Shown here piece after piece: positions 34,940-44,768 of a DNA stretch of 64,000 bases. How positions within the stretch are numbered: the stretch's first letter is position 1; the number at the start of each line of letters is the position of its first letter. The stretch is from assembly GCF_011043735.1 (NCBI RefSeq), contig NZ_JAAKGV010000001.1, positions 496,001 through 560,000 on the forward strand. Reading direction: 5' to 3'. Below the pieces are notes generated by a model. That model saw only the letters and a program-made list of their open reading frames with translations, did not search any database and was not told the origin of the DNA. Made by a program: the position numbers and the translations under genes. This DNA is from Methylobacterium sp. DB0501 (GTDB taxonomy: Bacteria; Pseudomonadota; Alphaproteobacteria; Rhizobiales; Beijerinckiaceae).

Positions 34940-35836
34940 TCAGGGCTGACCGGGAAAATGGTCGCGGATCAGCGCTGCGACATGGGCGACGGCGACGTCG
35001 CCCTGCGCGCGATTGGCGACGGCGAGGTGCAGCGGAAAACCCTCGACCGCGATCGGCGGCTCGCAATAGTGCAGCTCGGGTTCGTGATGCATGCACGCGC
35101 GCGGCAGCATGGCGATGAGGTCGCTGGCCAGCAGCAGCGGCGGCACCATCAGGAAACTCGGCACGGTGATCCCGACCCGCCGCCTGCGTCCGAGCAGCGC
35201 GAGCTGGTCGTCGAGCGGCGTGCGGCGGCTCCCGCGCGCCGAAAGGACGACGTGCGGAAAAGCGAGCCAGCGGTCGAGATCGAAGTCCTGCGCCGCCGGA
35301 TGCCCGCGCCGCATGGCGACGCAATAGCGCTCGACATAGAGTTCGGTGCGCACGAATCCGCTGCCGGCCTGCGGCAGAACCGAGATGGCGACGTCGGCCT
35401 GGTCGCGCGCGAGCGCATCGATAACGTCCTCGCTCTCGCGCCAGTGCAGCAGCACCAGGCTGATGCCCGGCGCGGTGCGTCGGGTCTGCTCCCACAGGAT
35501 CTGGAGCAGCGTGAGCGCGGGAATATCGGTGGAAACGATGCGGACCGTGCGCTCCACCGTGGCCAGTTCATCAGGCGGGGCGCCAATCACAGCGCGAGCC
35601 TGTGTCAGCAACGCGCGGATCGGCTCGCGTAGTGCCTGTCCGCGCGCGGTGAGTTCCATCCCCCGGCCGGCGCGCACGAGGAGACGATCACCGAACAGCT
35701 TGCGACACCGGTCGAGCGCGCCCGAGACCGAGGGCTGGGCCATGCCGAGCCGGCGCGCCGCGCTGACGAGCTTGCGCTCCTCGAGCACGACATCCAGCAC
35801 GACCAGAAGATTCAGATCGACATCCCTAAGGTCCAT
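34940..35836 (-). CDS. LysR-family transcriptional regulator
   Basis: Encodes 298 residues. DNA-binding head: MDLRDVDLNLLVVLDVVLEERKLVSAARRLGMAQPSVSGALDRCRKLFGDRLLVR. The effector domain follows (LLQILWEQTRRTAPGISLVLLHWRESEDVIDALARDQADVAIS). The opening resembles NodD/SyrM-like LysR members. It is divergent from the Dabb-hydrolase-SnoaL genes, with a perfect T-N11-A dyad between, and probably responds to their substrate. Confidence 0.93.
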   Translation of the reverse strand: MDLRDVDLNLLVVLDVVLEERKLVSAARRLGMAQPSVSGALDRCRKLFGDRLLVRAGRGMELTARGQALREPIRALLTQARAVIGAPPDELATVERTVRIVSTDIPALTLLQILWEQTRRTAPGISLVLLHWRESEDVIDALARDQADVAISVLPQAGSGFVRTELYVERYCVAMRRGHPAAQDFDLDRWLAFPHVVLSARGSRRTPLDDQLALLGRRRRVGITVPSFLMVPPLLLASDLIAMLPRACMHHEPELHYCEPPIAVEGFPLHLAVANRAQGDVAVAHVAALIRDHFPGQP

Positions 35837-35909
35837 GTGACGAGGCTATCTGCCAATCGGCCGTGACGATAGACGGAACGCGGATCATCGCCGCTGTCGA
35901 TTGTCCGAT

Positions 35910-35924
35910 ATAGGCCACGCCTAT
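35910..35924. promoter_or_regulatory. LysR-type T-N11-A box
   Basis: A perfect dyad ATAGGC-CAC-GCCTAT, with T at position 2 and A at position 14 (T-N11-A), lies in the 147-bp divergent gap, about 74 bp from each start. This is the textbook form and placement of a LysR recognition site. Confidence 0.6.
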
Positions 35925-35983
35925 CGATCCCATCCGCTCTCGCGACGTTTACGGTTCAAGATCAATCGCCGGAGTACGCAGTC

Positions 35984-36388
35984 ATGATTTTTCATTCGAT
36001 CCGCTTCCAGTTGAAGGAGAGCGTGACGCCGGAGCAACTCGATCCCGTGCTCAAGCAGTTACACAAGATGGGCACCGAGATTCCGGTCATTCAGACTTAC
36101 TGCGTCGGCCGCGATATCGGCGGTGACTTCGACTATGGCGCCACCTTCGTCGTCAAGAACATCGACGACTACAAGACCTACATGCATTCGCCGATCCACC
36201 GGAAGGTGGACGAGATCGGCCTGCCGCTGGTGGTCGACATGGTCTCGTTCGACGTCACCGACGAGGAGGACCCAACCATCCCCGACCAGATCAAGGCGAT
36301 CCACAAGGAGCGGTTCGAAAGCGACCCAGCGCTCGCCAAGCTGGTGCAGGGCCTCAAGTCCTACTCCGGTAGCAGCAGGCCGGAGTGA
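35984..36388 (+). CDS. Dabb-family (stress responsive A/B barrel) protein
   Basis: Encodes 134 residues with the dimeric alpha/beta-barrel pattern: HSIRFQLKESVTPEQLDPVLKQL, then GRDIGGDFDYGATFVVKNIDDYKTYMHSPIHRKV, and VDMVSFDVTDE. Some Dabb proteins are cyclases or decarboxylases acting on polyketide-like or aromatic compounds, others have no known activity. It is the first gene of a plus-strand operon; the stop overlaps the next gene's GTG start. Confidence 0.85.
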   Translation: MIFHSIRFQLKESVTPEQLDPVLKQLHKMGTEIPVIQTYCVGRDIGGDFDYGATFVVKNIDDYKTYMHSPIHRKVDEIGLPLVVDMVSFDVTDEEDPTIPDQIKAIHKERFESDPALAKLVQGLKSYSGSSRPE

Positions 36389-37566
36389 ACGCGATGGCGA
36401 AGCCCGTGCTCACCGCCACCGGCGGTGGCTACGCCCCGGACGGCTGGAAGCAGTGGCCCGAAGACGAGGAGTTCTCGGCCCAGTTCGTCCGCATCCTGGC
36501 CGCCGCGCAGGACGGCGCGAGCACGGTCGGCGAGTGCTTCCAGACGGCGGGCCGCATCCAGTCGGGCGATCGCGATGGCTGGCACGAGTCCTGGCTCACG
36601 CCGGCGGAACGCTCCGTTTCGCGCGCCGAAGCGGCCGAGGCCGCCGGTCATCGCCTGACTGCCCGTGCCAACTGGATCCGCGCGGCCAACTATTTTCGAA
36701 CCGCCGAATTCTTCCTCGACCCGGCCGATCCCCGGCGCCTTTCGACATTCGACCGGATCGAGGCCTGCTCGCAGCGCGCGCTCACCTTGTTCGAGCCGGC
36801 CGGCGAGATCGCGCGCATCCCCTATGAAGATGGCACACATCTCGACGCCTATTTCCTGATCGCACCGGGCGAAGGGCGCCGCCCGGCGGTGATCGCCTTC
36901 GGCGGCCTCGACGAATATAAGGACGAGCTGATCCAGGAGATGGAGCGCTATGCGCTCGCCCGCGGCCTCTCGCTGCTGCTGGTCGACCTTCCCGGACAGG
37001 GTGGAACGCTGCGTCGGGAGGGAATCACCGCGCGACCGGACACCGAGGTGCCGGTGGGGGCCTGCATCGATTGGCTGCTTGGCCGCGATGATGTCGATCC
37101 CGGTCGGATCGGGGTCTACGGCGCGAGCCTGGGGGGCTATTACGTCACCCGCGCCGCCGCGCGCGAGCATCGCGTGGCCTGCGCCGTCTCAGACGCGGCG
37201 CAGTGGAAGGTGGCAAAGTCGGCGCAAGCGCTGTTGGCGCAGCCCAACAGCATGACGGCAGTGCTCTCGCGCTGGGTGTTCGGCGCGCGTGACATGGAGG
37301 AGTTGGTCACCGTCACCGAGCCGTTCGATCTCGAAGGCGTGGTCAAGGATATAGCCTGTCCCTTCCTAATCGTGGCGGGTGAGCTCGACAGCTTCGGCAC
37401 CCACAACGCCGAGAGCGTATATGCAGAAGCCAAGGCGGCGGGCGTCGACGTGACGATCAAATGGTTTTCGCCCGAAGAGACCGGGGCCGCGCATTGCCAG
37501 ATCGACAATCCGACCATCGGCATGGAGCTGATCTGCGACTGGCTCGCCGATCGGCTGGGGCGTTGA
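36385..37566 (+). CDS. FrsA/DUF1100-like alpha/beta hydrolase
   Basis: Encodes 393 residues (GTG 36385 or ATG 36394). A helical N-terminal lid domain (residues about 20-140, with ANYFRTAEFFLDPADPRRLSTFDR) precedes the hydrolase core. The core carries the nucleophile motif GASLGG with Ser248, the acid in AGELDSFGTHN and the histidine in TGAAHCQIDNP. This lid-plus-core plan is shared with esterase FrsA and with 2,6-dihydroxypseudooxynicotine hydrolase, a carbon-carbon bond hydrolase, so it may cleave a diketone or ester intermediate. It lies between the Dabb and SnoaL-like genes. Confidence 0.85.
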   Translation: MNAMAKPVLTATGGGYAPDGWKQWPEDEEFSAQFVRILAAAQDGASTVGECFQTAGRIQSGDRDGWHESWLTPAERSVSRAEAAEAAGHRLTARANWIRAANYFRTAEFFLDPADPRRLSTFDRIEACSQRALTLFEPAGEIARIPYEDGTHLDAYFLIAPGEGRRPAVIAFGGLDEYKDELIQEMERYALARGLSLLLVDLPGQGGTLRREGITARPDTEVPVGACIDWLLGRDDVDPGRIGVYGASLGGYYVTRAAAREHRVACAVSDAAQWKVAKSAQALLAQPNSMTAVLSRWVFGARDMEELVTVTEPFDLEGVVKDIACPFLIVAGELDSFGTHNAESVYAEAKAAGVDVTIKWFSPEETGAAHCQIDNPTIGMELICDWLADRLGR

Positions 37567-37571
37567 GCACC

Positions 37572-38015
37572 ATGTCCGAAACCACTCTCGTCACGCTTGC
37601 CGAACGCTGGCGGCTGCTTTGGAACGGGGATCTGGCGCTGGGACGCGAGATCATCGCCGACGACTTCGTCGCCCATGCCGCGCCTATGACCGGATCGGGC
37701 GATGACCTCATTCGGGGACGTACGGCGCTCGAAGCCTGGATCTCAGGCATTCACGAATTGCTCGACGAGCTCGCCTTCACCTACGAGCTGGGGCCGATCA
37801 CCCAGGGCAACCTGATGGCGGTGCGCTGGCGCGCGCGGGGCTGCTATCGTGGCGGCTTTCCCGGCAGTCCACCCGAAGCGATCGGCCGCGCGGTGACCTT
37901 CACCGGCACCGACAGCCTACGCACAGAAGATGGCTGCATCGTCGAATATTGGGGCAACGCAGACAGCCTGCTGTTCGTCCAGCAACTCGGTGTTCAGACG
38001 ATGCCGGGCTACTAG
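37572..38015 (+). CDS. SnoaL-like polyketide cyclase-type protein
   Basis: Encodes 147 residues from ATG 37572, five bases after the hydrolase stop. SnoaL-type plan: LAERWRLLWNGDLALGREIIADDFVAHAAPMTGSG, then MAVRWRARGCYRGGFPGSPPEAIGRAVTFTGTDSLRTEDGCIVEYWGNADSL. The central segment (RWRARG...FTGTDSLR) corresponds to the SnoaL catalytic region. It ends the Dabb-hydrolase-SnoaL operon and is the last gene before the tRNA junction. Confidence 0.87.
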   Translation: MSETTLVTLAERWRLLWNGDLALGREIIADDFVAHAAPMTGSGDDLIRGRTALEAWISGIHELLDELAFTYELGPITQGNLMAVRWRARGCYRGGFPGSPPEAIGRAVTFTGTDSLRTEDGCIVEYWGNADSLLFVQQLGVQTMPGY

Positions 38016-38061
38016 CGACTCGCGCTACCCAATAGGGCCGCCACAGCGATGACTCGAACTG

Positions 38062-38145
38062 CATGCCGCTATCGGCCGCCGTATCCGCTGCGCTGGCGTA
38101 CTCCCGGCGACGTTAGAGCAGGATACGGCGGCGAACGGCGGTATG
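38062..38145. repeat. 25-bp imperfect inverted repeat abutting the tRNA
   Basis: Arms at 38062-38086 and 38121-38145 match at about 20 of 25 bases, with a perfect 12-base core (GCCGCCGTATCC / GGATACGGCGGC) and a 34-base loop. The right arm ends one base before the CCA-complement of the tRNA gene. A repeat in this place is what an ICE terminus or recombinase arm site would look like. Confidence 0.7.
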
Positions 38146-38222
38146 TGGCGCACCCGACACGATTCGAACGTGTGGCCTCCACCTTCGGAGGGTGGCGCTC
38201 TATCCAGCTGAGCTACGGGTGC
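38146..38222 (-). tRNA. tRNA-Arg (anticodon CCG)
   Basis: A complete tRNA gene read on the minus strand, 77 bases with the encoded CCA. Acceptor stem GCACCCG/CGGGTGC, D-arm AGCTCAGCTGGATAGAG, anticodon stem CCACC/GGTGG around the loop CTCCGAA (anticodon CCG, arginine CGG codons), T-arm ACACG-TTCGAAT-CGTGT with the invariant T54, and discriminator G. It is intact, unlike the two broken copies nearby. A typical integration target for ICEs. Confidence 0.95.
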
Positions 38223-38680
38223 ATTATGCTTACGCGGTGCTTACGCGAAAAATCTTAGAGTTGAAAGCGCCAACCTCGGTGCTCTCAAAGTGCTGTATTT
38301 CAAGTGTTTTTCGAACTCCTTCTCACAATCGTTCCGCTTGACATCAGCCTTCGGAGGGCAACGCTCTATCCAGCTGAGCTACGGGTGCTGACCGCGAAGC
38401 CTCTGTAGCCCGGCTCCGCCCGGAGCGCAACAGGGAAAGGGATCGGGCGTCCGCTCAAGGGGATCCGGGCGAAGGCTCCTGCGGCAAAGGTCACACGGTC
38501 GAATCGTGTCGGGTGCGCAGGGGGAGGGGAGGCGAGGGCTGGAAGGGGCCGGCAATGTTCCCCGGTTGTGGACGGCGTGCGGCGCGGCTGACGCCGCGTG
38601 CCGCTGGTGTGCCGGCTGAGCCTGTGCTGATCTGACGTCGCCGTCGTGATGGCCGATGGAATGCGAGGAGCGCAGCAGGC
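38223..38680. other. Non-coding junction between tRNA and cas3 remnant
   Basis: No gene is visible. The first 120 bases (38223-38345) are the less GC-rich upstream side of the tRNA-Arg gene. The rest is repeat copy 1 and 70 bases leading into the cas3 start. Open frames here, including a long minus-strand one ending near 38366, arise from the repeat and reappear at the second copy. Confidence 0.6.
38346..38609. repeat. tRNA-derived direct repeat, copy 1
   Basis: Segment of about 264 bp that recurs at 50107-50362 in the same orientation. At its left end (38346-38388) is a minus-strand tRNA-Arg 5' half that stops at the anticodon loop. About 100 bp later (38492-38519) is a plus-strand tRNA-Arg 3' half with T54 changed to G and no CCA. 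The inner ends carry inverse AGCCTTCG/CGAAGGCT. A GC hairpin closes the right end (about 38575-38605). Neither half can form a tRNA in this arrangement. Confidence 0.8.
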
Positions 38681-39415
38681 GTGACCGGTGTCTTCGCCCA
38701 TTCGGCGCCAGGCCAGCCGACGGCGCAGTGGGAGGCCCTGTCGGACCATCTCGCCCGGGTCGGCGACACGGCTGCGCGCTTTGCCGACGTCTTCGGCTGG
38801 GGCGAGCTGGCGCGACTGGCCGGCACGCTCCACGACATCGGCAAGGTGTCCGAGGCGTTCCAGTCCTACCTTCACGGTCGGGGCTCAAGCTGCGACCACT
38901 CGACGGCGGGCGCCCGCGTGGCGGCAACCGAATATCCTCACCCGGTCGGACGGATGCTCGCCACGATCGTCGCCGGGCATCATGCAGGTCTCGACGATGG
39001 CGACGGGATCGACCGGCGGCTCGATCCGCACCAGGCGGAGATCCCGGCCTTCGAGGGGTGGCGAAGCCATGCAGCGACGCTCGCGCCGGTGGCGGGTCTG
39101 AGACCGACGCGGCGCTTCGCGCAGAGCGTGTTGCCCGGCTTCACCGACGCATTCCTCACGCGAATGCTCTTCTCCTGCCTAGTCGACGCCGATTTCCTGG
39201 AAACCGAGCGCTTCTACGCCGGCGCGCAGCCAGTCCCTCGCGGCGGCTACCCCGAAATCGCCGTTTTCCAGGCACGGCTCCGCGCCCATATGGACGGGCT
39301 TTCGGCGACGGCCCGCCCCGGCCTGGTCAACGTCGTGCGGGCCGAGGTGCTCGCGTCCGTGCGCGAGCGGGCAGCCCTGGCCCCAGGTCTCTTCATACTC
39401 ACGGTCCCAACGTGA
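38681..39415 (+). pseudogene. cas3: Cas3 HD-nuclease domain, truncated before the helicase
   Basis: Starts at GTG 38681 and encodes 244 residues of the Cas3 N-terminal HD nuclease domain: FAHSAPGQP near the start, the HD motif LHDIGKVSEAFQSYLHG, DHSTAGA, AGHHAGL and DADFLETERF. It ends LFILTVPT, where intact Cas3 continues with the helicase P-loop (GGGKT). The stop codon TGA is the first three bases of an IS3-family terminal repeat, so the helicase was cut off by insertion. Best resemblance is to type I-C Cas3. No other cas gene or repeat array is in view; the helicase sequence does not resume after the insertion. Confidence 0.85.
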
Positions 39416-39443
39416 ACCGCTCCGGGTTTCCCGGCAACTGTAA

Positions 39444-39828
39444 TCAGATCGCGGCGGCTGGGGTGTAATCGGTACCGCTGGCGAGCATGGCGTTCAGTGT
39501 AACCAGCAGTTTGCGGGCAGTAGCCGTCAGTGCCGCCTTGGTCGGTTTTCCGGCCAACTGGAGGCGCTGGCGGAAGTCTCGGAATATGGCACACCGCCGG
39601 GAGGCTTGCAGAGCTGCGAGGTAAAGGATCGTTCGGACGATTGGCCGACCACCGCCGACGCTGCGTGGGCCGACACGCTTGCCGCTGTCACGCGCGATCG
39701 GTGCCAAGCCCGCCAGGGCAGCGATGCTGCGGCGATCAAGCTGCCCGAGTTCAGGCAGCTCGGCGATCAATGTCGCGGCAACGATTGGACCTACACCAGG
39801 AGCGGTTTGAAGGCGCTGATTGAGAGGT
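39444..39828 (-). pseudogene. IS110-family transposase, C-terminal part
   Basis: The C-terminal catalytic-associated domain of an IS110 transposase (transposase_20 type), with NQRLQTAPGVGPIVAATLIAELPELGQLDRRSIAALAGLAPIARDSGK near its start and TARKLLVTLNAMLASG near the end. It is separated from its N-terminal part (41632-42190) by the ISL3 element. It has no start of its own here; the frame entering from the ISL3 end gives only a fusion start. Confidence 0.85.
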
Positions 39829-42708
<2,880 letters not shown>

Positions 42709-42712
<4 letters not shown>

Positions 42713-43614
42713 TCAGCTTCATCGACGAGCATCGAGAGGTCTACGGGGTCGAGCCGATCTGCAGGGTGCTGCCGATCGCCCCGTCGACTTACTACGCGCA
42801 TGCCGCCCGGCGCGCCGATCCGGACAAGCAACCGGTTCGTACTCGCAGCGACGCCGCGTTGATGATCGAGATCCAGCGTGTGTTCGAGGCGAACTTCTGC
42901 GTCTACGGCGTGCGCAAGATCTGGCGGCAACTGGCCCGGGAGGGGATCGTGACCGCGCGATGCACGGTGGCGCGGCTGATGCGCCGATTGGGCTTGGCGG
43001 GGGTGGTGCGAGGCAGGACCGTGCGCACCACGATCTCCGACCTGGCCGCTGCCTGTCCGCTTGATCGGGTTAACCGCCACTTCAAGGCTCCCCGGCCGAA
43101 TGCCTTGTGGGTGAGCGACTTCACCTACGTAGCGACGTGGTCGGGCTTCGTGTACGTGGCCTTCGTCATCGATGTGTTCGCTCGGCGCATCGTCGGTTGG
43201 CGAGCCTCACGCAGCGCTCATGCAAGCGTCGTTCTGGATGCTCTGGAGCAGGCATTGCACGAGCGTCGTCCCGTCCAGGGCAGCGGCCTGGTGCACCACT
43301 CGGACCGCGGCTCGCAATACTTAGCTCTACGGTACACCGAGCGCCTGGCCGGAGCGGGCATCGAGCCGTCGGTCGGCAGCGTCGGCGACAGCTACGACAA
43401 CGCCTTGGCCGAAACGATCAACGGCCTGTTCAAGGCGGAGGTCATCCACCGACGCGGACCCTGGCGTTCCTTCGAGGCCGTCGAGTATGCCACCCTGGAG
43501 TGGGTCGACTGGTACAATCATCGCCGCCTGCTCGCGCCGATCGGCAACATCCCTCCCGCCGAGGCCGAAGCGCGCTATCATGCCCACGTCGGTGACCAAG
43601 CCCTGGCCGCCTGA
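42709..43614 (+). CDS. IS3-family transposase OrfB (DDE integrase core)
   Basis: Encodes 301 residues with the retroviral-integrase-like DDE core: first Asp in [24 protein letters not shown], second Asp in HHSDRGSQY, Glu in [16 protein letters not shown]. The N-terminal part ([27 protein letters not shown]) is the usual HTH_21-like region. Complete and apparently functional, though the element's left end is disrupted by the IS110 insertion. Confidence 0.95.
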
Positions 43615-43653
43615 CCCAAGACAAACAGCCTCCCAAAAACCCGGAGCGGTTCA

Positions 43654-43788
43654 CAGATCGATCGGGGTCTGTCGATGACCGGACAGCAGAGAGCCAGGCT
43701 CCGAGCGCCCAGATGGCCACTCCCGGATTAACCTGAGCTTCCTTGTGCGGTCAGGTCAGCAATTTCGATCATTGTGACCTGAGCTTAT
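43654..43788. other. Non-coding gap right of the IS3 element
   Basis: No gene and no continuation of cas3. It contains CCTGAGCTT twice (near 43733 and 43779) around a TGACC-rich stretch. Probably residual sequence from a rearranged cas locus or the 3' region of the flavin oxidoreductase gene; I see nothing firm in it. Confidence 0.4.
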
Positions 43789-44751
43789 TCAGGGATCGAT
43801 TCGCGGCAGCACGCTCTGCCCGAACGCACCAATGAAGGCCTCCTGGCTAGCACCTACCTGATGGACGATGATCTCGGCAAAGCCCAACGTCGCCAACTCC
43901 GTCAACCAGGCTGCGTGCTGCCCGAGATCGTGCGAGATGCGCACGCTAGCATGCATGTCTACGGGGCGCACGAAGCGGGCGGCGGTCTCGAAATCCTCCG
44001 GGCACCGCAGCTCCCAGTTCACGTCGCCCTCGATGGCATTGCTGGCCCACTGGGCGTGGGCCTCCGCGAGTGCCCGCGCTGGGTCGGGGTCCCAACACAC
44101 CTTCGTCTGCAGGAAGATCGGCTTACCCGCGCCGCCACCTTCACGGAACACCTCGATCACGGGGCGCAGCTTGCCCGGCTCGATCCCGACCGTGACCAGC
44201 CCGTCCGCCCAGGCTCCGACCGCGCGGGCGCTCGCGGCAGTCACGGCGCCGCCCAGGAGAAGCGGTGCGCATCTGGGACGTGAGTAGAGGCGGGCATCGA
44301 CCACGGTGACACTGCCATGGTGGGTGACGGTCTCGCCGTCGAACAAGGCGCGGATGATCCCTGCACACTCGGCGAGCCGCGCGTTGCGCGCGGCCTTGTT
44401 CGGCCACGGCAGGCCGGTGATGTCTTCGTTGAGCCGCTGACCGCTGCCGAGCGCCAGCCACAGGCGCTCGGGGAACATTTCGGCGAGCGTCGCAGCGGAT
44501 TGCGCGAGAACGGCCGGGTGATGTCGGTAGCCCGGTGCGGTGATGATGCCGAACGGAATGTGCGTCGTAGCCAGCGCTGCACCGAGCCAGGACCAGGCAT
44601 GGCCCGAATGACCCTGTGCGTTGCTCCACGGCTTGAAGTGCTCTGAAGACATCGCGCAGGCGAAGCCCGCCGCCTCCGCCGCCTGCACGTGGCGGAGGAG
44701 GGCGGAGGGTGCGTGCTGCTCGTGCGAGGCGTGGTAGCCGATGCGTGCCAT
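43789..44751 (-). CDS. LLM-class flavin-dependent oxidoreductase
   Basis: Luciferase-like monooxygenase-fold protein of 320 residues, closest to the non-F420 flavinoid oxidoreductase group (TIGR03885 type). It opens ARIGYHASHEQHAPSALLRHVQAAEAAGFA and continues with the LLM core (LALGSGQRLNEDITG, GGAVTAASARAVGAWADGLVT). Start ATG 44751 follows a GGGAG ribosome site and matches the family start. An in-frame ATG at 44772 overlaps the glucoamylase stop and would add seven residues. Last gene of the SMP-30/GH15 operon. Confidence 0.88.
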   Translation of the reverse strand: MARIGYHASHEQHAPSALLRHVQAAEAAGFACAMSSEHFKPWSNAQGHSGHAWSWLGAALATTHIPFGIITAPGYRHHPAVLAQSAATLAEMFPERLWLALGSGQRLNEDITGLPWPNKAARNARLAECAGIIRALFDGETVTHHGSVTVVDARLYSRPRCAPLLLGGAVTAASARAVGAWADGLVTVGIEPGKLRPVIEVFREGGGAGKPIFLQTKVCWDPDPARALAEAHAQWASNAIEGDVNWELRCPEDFETAARFVRPVDMHASVRISHDLGQHAAWLTELATLGFAEIIVHQVGASQEAFIGAFGQSVLPRIDP

Positions 44752-44768
44752 GCTGGTCTCCCATCTCA

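Noticed and set aside
38346-38519. Broken tRNA-Arg halves as a possible permuted or intron-split tRNA
   Set aside because: The halves lie on opposite strands, T54 is lost and CCA is absent, so no single transcript could give a tRNA.
38366-38875. Long minus-strand frame across the tRNA repeat and the start of cas3
   Set aside because: Its C-terminal part reappears in a minus-strand frame of the second repeat copy (50131-50667), so it comes from the repeat; the rest is antisense to cas3.
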